Of a DNA stretch of 64,000 nucleotides, positions 46,401 to 57,400 are shown one piece after another. Origin of the DNA: Antedon mediterranea (lineage: Eukaryota > Echinodermata > Crinoidea > Comatulida > Antedonidae); the NCBI RefSeq assembly GCF_964355755.1, contig NC_092677.1:23964101-24028100 (forward strand), in the 5' to 3' direction. The position numbers and the translations under genes were made by a program. The notes beneath the pieces were generated by a model, which worked only from the letters and a program-made list of their open reading frames with translations, was not told where the DNA came from and searched no databases. Each line of letters begins with the position of its first letter. Within the stretch, counting starts at the first letter, position 1.

Positions 46401-47338
46401 TTCATGCCCCCTGTGCTTTCGTGGCATTACATATTCATATTATAATATGATAACGTGACCTTTTCAACTGTAATTTTTTGTCGATCGCAGAGAGTGAGGA
46501 GAACCACATAACTGCCGAAAATATAGTACTTTTTCGATATTTTCGACAATTTTTTATTTTTCTGATTTCTCAGAAACCGCTTATTTTTATATGAATTGTT
46601 ATATTATACCTATGAAGTAAATAACATAAAGAAAGGCCCTGATGCTTGGCACGTTGAGTATAGCTATATATACGACCCGGAAGCATCCTTCTTATCGGAC
46701 AGTATTGTTATATTTGTTATACAGAATGCTTTGTTTCACTATACTTAACCTTGAGTCTATCGCGAACTTGCTCAATATTTCATTTGTCCGTTCACTATAA
46801 TATCTCTATGGTCCATTACAAATCAAAATAGACATAGACGACCTTCTTGAAATGAAATGACAACAACCATATATGAGTACATTTTCTTTTATGTTGGTCC
46901 ATAGATAGAAAAGTGCAACATAGGCCTACAAAGTATGCTACGTTTCGCAAACGTTCAGTTTGCTTTTTCAGGTACTCTTAGGATCCAAATGAAATTGTTT
47001 CAAGAAACATATCTGTTCAAGATATTTTTTAGTAACATAGTTAATGTAGGGATTAACTCCCTGGTTAATGTATAGGCCTACATTATTACCTGATTCAAAT
47101 GCATAGATCCAAATCCTTGCCTGATTAAATCTGGAATATTTCCGATAAATGGTAATCCGGCTAAAGGAATACTTTTGAACGGTTTTAACTCTCCGTCTTT
47201 GCTGTTAACGTAACCCTCAGTCGAGGATGCATGCGCTTCCGTGGGCCTACTATAGCATCTTGGTGTTGGAATCTTAACCACACTGCCGAATGTCGAATTG
47301 GTAACTATTACACAACGGTGCGAGAATCTCGCAAACAT
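40497..47338 (-). CDS. Mitochondrial-clan cytochrome P450 (CYP24/CYP10/CYP27-like), copy 1
   Basis: Ten exons on the minus strand join in frame: 47338-47090, 45309-45119, 44278-44058, 43429-43229, 42877-42714, 42475-42312, 41995-41917, 41510-41351, 41197-41154, 40628-40497 (stop TAA), giving 534 aa. Exon 1 has an Arg/Ser-rich, acid-poor leader (MFARFSHRCVIVTNS) fitting mitochondrial import; an in-frame Met at 47377 would add 13 residues. Then come [23 protein letters not shown], the I-helix GGVDTTSNTLL, the ExxR motif KETLR, PERW, and the haem loop [10 protein letters not shown] with the Cys ligand. Family members take electrons from adrenodoxin and hydroxylate sterols or secosteroids. [10 protein letters not shown] and [17 protein letters not shown] recall CYP24A1. 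Exon 7 ends at an unusual gtacgt donor. AATAAA lies about 70 bp after the stop. Confidence 0.92.
40727..41030. mobile_element. MITE with about 80-bp inverted ends in P450 copy 1
   Basis: CTAGGTTCTAGTGTTTCGAA ... ATATTAGCAAAAAGATAA ... CATATGGCGTTTCA is matched in reverse at 40945-41030. The whole element lies inside the last intron. Partial relatives occur at 19141-19240, 31960-32100 and 42945-43025. Confidence 0.8.
42102..42245. repeat. Polypyrimidine CTCTCC microsatellite tract
   Basis: Runs of CTCTCTCTCC and CACCCCTCCC lie in P450 copy 1 intron 6. The Ser/Pro/Leu-rich frame over it is an artefact. Confidence 0.7.
44760..45060. repeat. Dispersed GTCGGTCGG repeat, two tandem copies
   Basis: TAGCTCACTATGTCGGTCGG ... 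GTAAACA ... AAATTTGAGCACGCGACTGC AGCC occurs twice (44765-44860 and 44955-45045). Other copies are at 53090-53180 and 61755-61825, with a reversed one at 26185. An adjacent GCGTGCAACGCGACTC may mark an end. Confidence 0.6.
45651..46081. mobile_element. Foldback element with its right arm amplified four times
   Basis: A normal left arm (AGCGTGGTTCCCACTAGCGA ... CAATCACAAGCGA) is followed by four head-to-tail copies of the right arm. Each copy starts ACTGTCTATAACTTCGCTTG, passes through TTGCGTTGCGTTTACGTC and ends GTGGGAACCAAGCT, with a period of about 85-90 bp. It lies in intron 1 of P450 copy 1. Confidence 0.85.
46090..47080. other. Intronic AT-rich DNA, nothing recognised
   Basis: This is part of intron 1 of P450 copy 1. 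I see no exon, RNA gene or clear repeat. Confidence 0.4.
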
Positions 47339-47460
47339 GGTGTTTGAAAAAAAGAAAGCACTAAGCATACTGCACATGCTTACCTAACCGTCTTTTGTAA
47401 AATATTATTGTGTTTGAAGCTTACGTGTATAGGCCTACATAACATTGGAAATGAAAGAGA

Positions 47461-47480
47461 ATAACGCATGCGCAAAGGAT
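47461..47480 (-). promoter_or_regulatory. NRF1-type palindrome upstream of P450 copy 1
   Basis: ATAACGCATGCGCAAAGGAT lies 123 bp before the Met at 47338 (84 bp before the one at 47377). It contains GCATGCGC, close to the NRF1 consensus. The identical 20-mer is found upstream of P450 copy 2, while the flanking sequence has diverged. Confidence 0.55.
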
Positions 47481-47811
47481 GTAAAGTTTCTGCTTACTTT
47501 GTATTGTGTAAAATTTGTTCTGCATTATTTGTTCGTTTGTCTGCTGGGTATATAAAGGCGAAGAATAGTTTTTGTTATACGCAGAAATGCGTCGAAATTT
47601 TGAATAGGCACAAATGAATGTCTTAATTTATTTCACAAATCCTTTTAATTTGTTTAATACAAAAATAGCAGGTTCTATGTATACTGTATAACAAAATATA
47701 GAATGGATGTAATATTCTGAAAACATATTGTTTTATTATTATGTATATTTCATGTCAGTCCATTTGTTAAGGGATTCCGGACCCTAAATTTCCTCCATTC
47801 CTTTTCCGCCT

Positions 47812-48418
47812 ATCACTGTGCGCAAGTACAACCAAAATGGGTATAGTAGCGCACAGTGCTAAACTAAATCCTATTTATTATCACTGTGCGCTAATGCAAC
47901 CAAAATGGGTATAGTAGCGCACAGTGCTAAACTAAATCCTATTTATTATCACTGTGCGCGAGTGCAACCAAAATGGGTATAGTAGCGCACAGTGCTAAAC
48001 TAAATCCTATTTATTATCACTGTGCGCGAGTGCAACCAAAATGGGTATAGTAGCGCACAGTGCTAAACTAAATCCTATTTATTATCACTGTGCGCGAGTG
48101 CAACCAAAATGGGTATAGTAGCGCACAGTGCTAAACTAAATCTTATTTATTATCACTGTGCGCGAGTGCAACCAAAATGGGTATAGTAGCGCACAGTGCT
48201 AAACTAAATCCTATTTGTTATCACTGTGCGTGAGTGCAACCAAAATGGGTATAGTAGCGCACAGTGCTAAACTAAATCCTATTTGTTATCACTGTGCGCG
48301 AGTGCAACCAAAATGGGTATAGTAGCGCACAGTGCTAAACTAAATCCTATTTATTATCACTGTGCGCGAGTGCAACCAAAATAGGTATAGTAGCGCACAG
48401 TGCTAAACTAAATCCTAT
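47812..48418 (-). repeat. 68-bp hairpin satellite, array 2
   Basis: About nine near-identical 68-bp units carry CACTGTGCGCGAGTGCAACC, AAAATGGGTATAGTAGCGCA and CAGTGCTAAACTAAATCCTA. Each has a 10-bp inverted pair (CACTGTGCGC / GCGCACAGTG). The period was checked at 47814, 47882 and 47950. It is much more homogeneous than array 1, so it was amplified or homogenised recently. Confidence 0.95.
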
Positions 48419-49996
48419 TTTAGTATACAACAACATTTATTCAATATTCAATATTTTACAAAGTTTATGGGTTAAGATACACAGAAGCCAAAGTGGCTTG
48501 TCTTTGTAGTCCTAAGCATAAACATAAAACATATTATACGGACGCATTACATTAACAAAAAATGACATTTTGAGACAGAAAAAGAAAAAAAAACACAAAC
48601 ACAACAAAGTGATATTAAGCTAAATGTTTACAACCCCAATTTTGCAGTAGCAATAGTAGCTAGCAATATGTTTCAAATATCATCTTTTTAATATTGTACT
48701 TTAGCATAGGGAGTGAGGTCATGTGATTTTGTTCTAGGGTAGACTGGAGTTTATTCCAGTATGTTGGTCCTTCAATAAAAATTGATCTTTTATTAATTTC
48801 TAGTCTACTGTGTGGAATATATATCTTATTTGCGTTTCTTAATGTCTTTAAGCGATCAGTTTTAGGGTTTAAATCAATCAAGTTGTTTATAGGGATGGGA
48901 AGTTCCTGGAGATGATATTTGAACATAAAGCATGCAATTTGAATTTTATTTATATCGTATATATTTAACATTTTTAAACTTTGTAATAGTGGTTTGGAGG
49001 CTGTTCTCATCGGTGAGTTTGTAATCATTCTAGCTATATACGTTTTTGTAATTTATGTATTTTTTTCTAAGTTTGTTGGATATTCATTTCCCCATATTAT
49101 ATTGCAGTAATAGAGGTGTGGTAAGCTAAACGCATTGTACAGATTTAAAAGAATATGTTTAGGAAAGACGTGTTTTAAATTTACCTTGTAGATGATACCA
49201 ATGGATTTAGCGATTTTATTTGAGATGCAGTTTATATGGGGTTTCCAACATAAATGTTCATTTATATGTATTCCGAGAAACATAACTGTGTGTTCTCTTT
49301 GTAATATTGATTTGTTAATTTGGATTTGGGAAGTAATTTCAGGGATCTTTTTTTGCCGAGGTCTAAAAATAATGTAGTTAGTCTCATCGATATTTAAAAT
49401 AAGTTTGTTTGTCATAAACCATTTATTAATTTTTGAAAGTTCAATATTTAATGTGTCTATAAGATTGTTTATATTATTATCACTCATGAAAACAGTGGTA
49501 TCATCCGCAAAGGAAATCACGTTTATTTTATCACTTACTCTAATAATATCGTTAACATAGATAAGAAATAACAAGGGTCCAAGGATGGACCCTTGCGGTA
49601 CTCCACATTTAATATGTTGGAGTGATGATTTGGTTTGATTTATTTGTACAAATTGTTTTCGTTCTTGTAAATAGCTTTGAATCCATTTGTAACCAGTTCC
49701 TCGTATACCATAGTGATGTATCTTTTTAAGCAAAATATCATGATTCATTACATCAAATGCCTTTGATAGGTCCATAAATACGCTAATTAAGTATATCTTG
49801 TTCTCGAAAGATGTGATTATGTGTTTTGTTAGTTCAAGTATGGCGTGGGATGTTTAGTGCTTAGCTCGAAATCCGTATTGGTGGGGGTTTAAGAGTGCAT
49901 ATTTCGTTAAGTAGGTGTATAGTTTATTATACATTGCTCTTTCAAGGATTTTGGATAGGACTGGAAGGATTGATATAGGACGATAATTTTTAATTG
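48419..49996 (-). mobile_element. 5'-truncated LINE inserted in the satellite
   Basis: The minus strand reads IKNYRPISILPVLSKILERA, MDLSKAFDVMNHDILLKKIH, the GVPQGSILGPLLFLIYVNDI block, FADDTTVF and LGIHINEHLCWKPH, ending in a long C-terminal tail to about 48660. Only two in-frame stops (near 49854 and 49053) interrupt about 460 codons, so the copy is young. CR1/Jockey-type is likely. Satellite sequence lies on both sides. Confidence 0.9.
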
Positions 49997-50105
49997 CAAG
50001 TGCAACCAAAATGGGTATGGTAGCGCACAGTGCTAAACTAAATCCCAATTATATCACTGTGCGCAAGTGCAACCAAAATGGGTATAGTAGCGAACAGTGT
50101 TCCGA
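49995..50105 (-). repeat. Remainder of satellite array 2 beyond the LINE
   Basis: About one and a half 68-bp units (AAGTGCAACCAAAATGGGTA ... GCGCACAGTGCTAAACTAAA) resume right after the LINE. This shows that the LINE landed inside the array. Confidence 0.9.
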
Positions 50106-51440
50106 ATTGGCACCTCTGGAATACAATGCTGTAGAGTATCAAGAAACGTATTTTTATTACATTGTGTTTACGGTTCAAAATTGTGACGCATGGAACACAT
50201 TGTTATAAATTATGAAGAAAAGGTTTTTTATTCAGAATAGTCTCTAGTTTTCGAGATATTTTTTTCCATTTAAAAATACCGTATTTAATCGAACAAACGC
50301 ACCTCTTTATCGTTCAGGAGGGTTTTTAGGTGTGGGTGGGGTTAGCGGCGTTAATTCGGAGGAATAATATTTTATATTGTAGTAATGCAAATGTAAATTT
50401 TCCTGTGTAGAAAGTTCTAAGCATTTATCTTATGCCATTTTCATGAAAGATTCATACACGTCACAGATGCATAGGGCCGCCAAGCTTTTGTTACAATTAA
50501 AATGTATTTTTTGGACATCCATTACCGTATATTAGGTAAGCATATAATTTAACATGACTATATCTTCTATCTTATTGCGTTGTTTTGTCATTTATGAGAA
50601 AAAGGCCCAAATTAGCACCCTTTTATAGGTTTGCACCCTTTATTGCATCGTGAGGTGGTTTCCCGAATGATCGTAAAATCAAAACGGTACTGGGTATGAC
50701 CAACTAGCGTTCTTGTCACCAACTAGTCATCCATTCATAGAAGTACTGATGTAGTAGCCTATCTGTACGGTGACCATAGAATGTGACCCGAGACATGACT
50801 AACTACGACTTTTAGTTGATAGAAGATTGAAAAAAGTGTTAAGAAGAGTTTTACTGTATGTGGATGTTTAATGAAATTATGTCAATAATGTTTACACACT
50901 AGGCATATAAATAGTAATGTTTGTTAGTAAAAATAATTTTGAGTTAATAAGAATAAGATATAAGGAAGAAAAGCAAAGAGACTATGGAGCGGCTATTCCT
51001 GAATATACAATACAAGTATCGTAGTTTTGAATTATACATTTTAGGCGATCTTGTCAAAGGTCAAGCGCCTATAGCCTGCCACGTTTCGATAGTTTTAAGT
51101 GTGTATATTCTATGTTATTGCGTTGTTCTGTCCAGGTTGCCTTTTGTTTTATTGAATAAAACTTAAAAGTGCATGTTAAACAAAACAAAACAATACCTAT
51201 CTCCTTATTATATTTTATTGCATTATAAGTTGCGAAATAAACTGCATAACATATTTACAAATTACAATCTTTTCTTCCCAATACAAATTTCTTTTCGACC
51301 ATCTCGTTATTTTTCTATCCGCCAAAGTGGGAATTTTATCGTTACTGTTTTTTACATTGAGTATGGCGCGTCAAGTTGGCATTTATACTTTATTTAGCGT
51401 TTTGCCATATTATTTATTTTCACCGTTCTCTTCATCTTCT
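50106..51440. other. Intergenic DNA between the P450 genes
   Basis: No exon, RNA gene or named repeat is apparent. An AATAAA on the minus strand at 51413-51418 is a plausible poly(A) signal for P450 copy 2. Confidence 0.4.
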
Positions 51441-51445
51441 TCACA

Positions 51446-54400
51446 TTAATCGTGTTGGTTTCTAATCACGAATCTAAGTGGAACATCTTTCTCTGGAATC
51501 AACAGAATTCTCAAATTTCCAACAAGCTCTTCGTCACTGTTGCGCTTTATTAAGAACTTCTGACATATCTGAAAATAAAAATGTATGAATTTTTTATTTG
51601 ATACATTATAATTCAGTAGAATATATCTTTTGTTAATATGCTAAAAGCCGGTACACACTGAACAACTTGCACGCGAAGCGACACGCCTCGTCAAGCCTTA
51701 ATTTTGACGCGACTTACGATTTCAGTGTGATATGAGGCGAATGTGATATGAGGCGTTAGTCGTTTTCAACTTCAACGCGGTGATTTTAATACATTTTAGG
51801 AAAGGGCCAATGGTAAACAAAGTGTCCTGACAAATGTTATGTAGATATTTTTCGCCATTAGCGTGATCATTGGCGAATTCAGAGTTCACGAATGTTTCGC
51901 GCATGATGAATTCACTCAAGCGTTTTCAAGCTTTGCGACTTGCTTGCCGCGTTTCGCTACGCGTGTAAAGGCGAGGACGAGAACGATCGACGGTAAATGG
52001 ATAAACATACATTTTCTTACAAAAAACAAAAGAAATTCTATGGTGAAAACATTTTGTATTTTATTTTGTTTCATGTAGAAACATGTAGGCTACATTAATC
52101 TATTTATCGTCTATCGGTGTTGTCTAGTGTAAAGGAACATTTAGGCCGTAGTAAAATGGATGTTAGTCCTTTTGAACTCATATTTTAGTGATGCTAGATG
52201 TGTAGGCAAACACATTCTTGCCAGATTAATATATTGGGATAGGCACTGTAATGCTAGTGGCATGTTGGGTAGTTTGCGTTCCTCCGGAATGTTGCATATT
52301 CAATAAAGAATGGATAGGTCCTTTACCTTAGCAAGTAAAATTCTGACTTCCATTTCAGCAAGCCGTTTTCCTAAAAACAAAATGAAAAATACCAATGATG
52401 TAAATTTACAACTCACCAGACACGCGCAATTGAAATATAGCAACTTGCTCAATAGAACATTTCTTACTCAAAAGAATTTTCGATTTTGTTTTCTCTTTTT
52501 ATAAATATAAGTTGAATATTAAAACTTGTTTTATTTTCTTTACCAATGCACATACGGGTTCCAAAACCAAACGGAAGTGACGCAAATGCATTCAACTTGC
52601 TGTCAACATTTTCCCTAAGCCACCTCTCAGGCTGAAATTCGTTTGCATTCTCAAACACCTCTTCACTCCTGGACATAGCATAATTTTCTGTACGAACATT
52701 TGTCTGGAAAATATTATTAAATAGATAGTAGATTATTATACCATCATCTTTTGTATAGAGAACAATTTCAAAACTGCATTCACATTGAAGCCAGGTCCAT
52801 GCTTAGTACATTGTGAATGTAACTTTCTTTTTTGTACCTTTTGTGAAAACGGTCATTTGATTTGCGACCGGCGACCAAACTACGTCATGCTAATTTATTT
52901 TGAGGGCGCATAGATATTGGCACGTGTGTCTCTCGACATTGGATGGTTTAAGGACCAGGCGACGACATCGAGTGACGTGACCGTAGGGTCGTCGTCCTCG
53001 GTCGTCGAAAATCCATAATGATTCAGGAACCGGTCGTCTGGTTGAAGTAGAATACAGAAGAAGTAGTATACAATTCGTACCTATACTAGACGTGCAAACG
53101 CGACTCTACAGCTCACTATGTCGGTCGGTCGGTCGATAAACACTAACTCAAATTTGCGCACGAGACTGCAGCCATGCATATGGTTAATCAGGGGAAGGGT
53201 TAGTAATACTAACATGGATCCGTTAGCCGTCTGCCAAAGTTATATCGGTCGTTTAAAATACGTATTTTTGTGACTACAAATCAAAATTATACCTACTCCT
53301 TTTGGAATATTATAGCCTCCAATAGTTATATCTTTCTGTGGTATTCTGCTATGATTTGGGACAACTGGATACAATCTGTAAAAGTATTCACATCTTTTAA
53401 TACTAAATCTGCAAATACTTTGATTAATAAAGATATATTTAGTAAAATATTGCAACAAAAAAAGTTCGTTTGGACGCTAGTGTTTGTCAATACTATTTGC
53501 AATAACTTGGCAACATTTAATTAAGAACTTACCACCTCGGACATAACAGTAGGCATAACATGCTGATCACAAATGCAATGTATTTAATACTGTACTGTAC
53601 TCTGAGGATAGTTAGAAAATCATGTGTCCACTCTCCCTCCATCCTTTCCCTCTCTACAATTCCAATCCCCACCTCTCCTCTTCCTTTACCCCCTATTTCT
53701 CATTTATAACTCTCTATTGCACTTGAATTTGTTAAAGTGCAAAACTCTCTCTTGTAATCGGTTCTCACTTGCACTTCTTACTCTTAACCTCTGCTCTACT
53801 TGTTTCTAAGTAACATTTAACTCTCCACTGCACACCTGGCTCGTGTACTCGGTTCTAACTTTCACTCACTTACTCTCTACTCTACTTGTTTCTAATTTGC
53901 ACTTGATCTCTACTGCACATCTGGCTCTTGTACTTGGTTCTCACTTGCACTCACTTACTCTCTACTCTACTTGTTTCTAATTTGCACTTGACTCTCTACT
54001 GCACACCTGGCTCTTGTACTTGGTTCTCACTTGCACTCACTTACTCTCTACTCTACTTGTTTCTAATTTGCACTTGATCTCTACTGCACATCTGGCTCTT
54101 GTACTTGGTTCTCACTTGCACTCACTTACTCTCTACTCTACTTGTTTCTAATTTGCACTTGATCTCTACTGCACACCTGGCTCTTGTACTTGGTTCTCAC
54201 TTGCACTCACTTACTCTCTACTCTACTTGTTTCTAATTTGCACTTGATCTCTACTGCACATCTGGCTCTTGTACTTGGTTCTCACTTGCACTCATTTACT
54301 CTCTACTCTACTTGTTTCTAAGTTACACTTGTACTTGGTTATGTTTTTCTTTAATTTCATTCGATTATTTCACACTTACACTTGACTCTATACTGTTCTT

Positions 54401-57400
54401 AACTCGTGTAATTGGTTCTTATTTGCACTCGGCTCCTTCGTGTACGTGTCTCTCAATACATTCACTTTTCTCTCTTACTTGTAGCAAACTATGATAGCTA
54501 CAATCGCCATAGGTTTAAGTAACCCCTCGACCATTGTTCTGGTGGTAGAACAAGTCTTCTTGGATAAAGACCCGGTTCTCTTTTTCACTCGGCTCATCTC
54601 TCACTTATATTTCTCTCTCTCTCCTACTTGACTATTTCATTATAGTCGGCTGATACTTATACAATCATTATATAATAAATCACTCTTTCTCAAAAAGTGA
54701 ATAATTAAGTAAAAATTGTAAAGGTACCTCAACGTTTCTTTGATGACGCAGTTAAGGAATGGCAGATTCTGTACGTTTTCTTTTGTCAAGGGTTTTCCTT
54801 TCAAAACACTCACTAACTCTTTATGCAATTTTTCCTGACACTCGGGCTTTCTAGCCAATTCATACATGGCCCACAGTAATGTATTTGATGTCTGTAGGCG
54901 ATAAAAAAAAACCCAATTTGATACAGTATTTCAATACCAGTATTTAAAATACAGGAGGCCTAAAACGAGTCGATAACACTGGCTGTGAATGTGCTTCATT
55001 AAAATTCAAATTAAGATCAATGACAGAACATACTTAATTTACATAATTATATGACAATTCAATTTCAATTGTATAATTCGCAACGAATTACATTACTGTA
55101 ATACAATCCGTGAAGTGTCAATCTACTTATAACTGTTTTTTTTGTTTTTATCTTTCTTATGAATATATCCAACTGAAGAAATTTCTCCCTCTCTAGGAGC
55201 AATTATGCAACAACAAATTCATCATGTAATATATTACAATAGTTTTATGTTAAAATGGATATGAAAGGGTTCCTAGCAATATCATTTTATTGGCTCAACG
55301 TGTAGATCAATCAGTTTTAAGCTTGCCATAGTCATACTTAATGTTTTGGAGGACGACAACGCCCTCAAAACGCCCCTGAGAAACCTGTGAAAAACTTTTT
55401 GTGACGTCACTAAAAGTTATTTTTGTATTACAGAGATAGGAATTTAGCAGTAAATCATTGATTGATGCAAAAGCATGGTAGTAATTACTTATTGCTTTGA
55501 TATTTTTATTCTTGGATAAGTATGTTAGCCTAATCGAATAAAATTAATTCATATTATCAACCAAGTTTTTTTTAAAACGGATTTTAATTTCGTTTTTCAA
55601 GGCCATCTTTTACGAAATTCATAGCCAAATGCCTATCTTGCTGGGTACACGGAGTTATTTTGCGCATGCGTGAGAATCACAGAGTCGACCACCTTGGCCT
55701 CTCTCTCGACCCTCCTCGCGAGCGATGTTTATTTCGCTATTTATTATACACGTATTATTGAAACATTCATTTTATTATTATTTCGTTGTAATTAACTGAA
55801 ATTGATGGAAATTCGTCCACATCGTCTTGTTAACACGGGTGTTAACATCGTTTTGAAGAAACGGTTGGACGAGTAAATGGTGTTTGACAATGCCATGATC
55901 ATGGCCTGGAGCTAGCTAGGCCTAGCCCCTAGGCCTTTTTAGTAGTGATGACTGCTGGATACGGTGTTTAGTCGCCCGGCCAGAGGTGAGCTGAGAGCGT
56001 ATGCTCCTTGATGTATCGTTGAGGGTGTTAATGGTAGGCACAATTGTGTTACTGTATTATGTATATACACATTATTTATAAGTACGTTTATTAATATTGT
56101 TGTGTGCTGTAGTGTCCTGACTAACGTATTATTAAAATATTTTTTTGTTATTACATGCCGCCCTACTAGCTAGTAGGCTAGGCAACACTGAATACTAAAT
56201 ATTATGATTCCCAATAAAATGAATAGAGTTGGATTTTCTCTAATGTAGTAATAAAGGTTATAACAGGCCAGGCCTAGTTAGGGGTATTTCAGCTTGTATC
56301 ATATACAGTACAGTATACAGTAAATAAACAATTCATTTGTATTTTTACCTACCTACAGGTCTATAATTGGAGTGCAATTATGATAATTGATGGACGGGAT
56401 AAGCAAATGTATTTATTGATTGGAATGGAAGCGCAAATGTTAGAGTCAAATTATAATATTAAGGTAACAGATACTGAGCATTGCTATTTTAAACTGTTGA
56501 TCAAACCTACATAATACATTATACTAAATTATTATTTTGTTTTGAGGGCAGATAAACATGTGCTTATTCATTTTCCTTTTTTCAGGTGAATAGAAAGATA
56601 CCCAGAGTACTTTATAATAGATGCTACTTGGATCATGCTTGCACGATACATTTATGCAGTATACTAAGACACCAAGTATAGAATGAGCGCAGACAATTAA
56701 AATTACAGAACTAAATATTTATGAAGAATAGTAAAATATGCATAATAGAATTCTTTAGACGCGAGCGCTAGGGTTACAGTCATACTGTAACTATGGTAAT
56801 GTACTACCAGACAGTACACTAGTAGCAGTGCATCATATAGTGTTTGTTTTTAACCATCTAAATGGGTCTGGGTATATAAACAAATAAACCACTACTGTAC
56901 TTCTTTTTTTATTTATTTAGCCAAATACTATGTACAATGGACATTTATGAAAGAATCCATCTCTTGAATATGATGGAGCTGGCTGGTGTTGATAGAATTA
57001 AAATGTATCACTCAGGTCTCAAAAGTAATTTATGTCCTGTTTGAAAAATCCTGCTTGTTCCAAACTCATTATGATACATTTGTTCAATAAAATTCATTCC
57101 ACACACTATTTCTGCCATATAATTTGATGTTTACAATTTTATTACTAGTACTATTACAGTTCTTCAAAGCCATCTCATGTACTGTTGATTCCATAAATCT
57201 GCAAAGATAAGACCAATAAATGGATGGAAATGTACTATTATTTTTATTCAATCCTACCTCTAGGCCCTATAGTATTATATTTTATGACTTGGTAACAAAC
57301 AGAAAGAGGTTATTATTTAATTACACTACAGTTACTAACTAAACTATAATAATCCTCTCGGCCTCACCTCCTCTGCTCTACTTTAATTATTAGTATTATT

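Noticed and set aside
36215-50105. CRISPR-like repeat-spacer arrays
   Set aside because: The spacers are as conserved as the repeats and the context is eukaryotic, so this is an ordinary satellite.
55941-55994. C/D snoRNA-like GTGATGA ... CTGA pair
   Set aside because: There is no complementary terminal stem, no convincing internal boxes, and the span crosses a strong splice donor.
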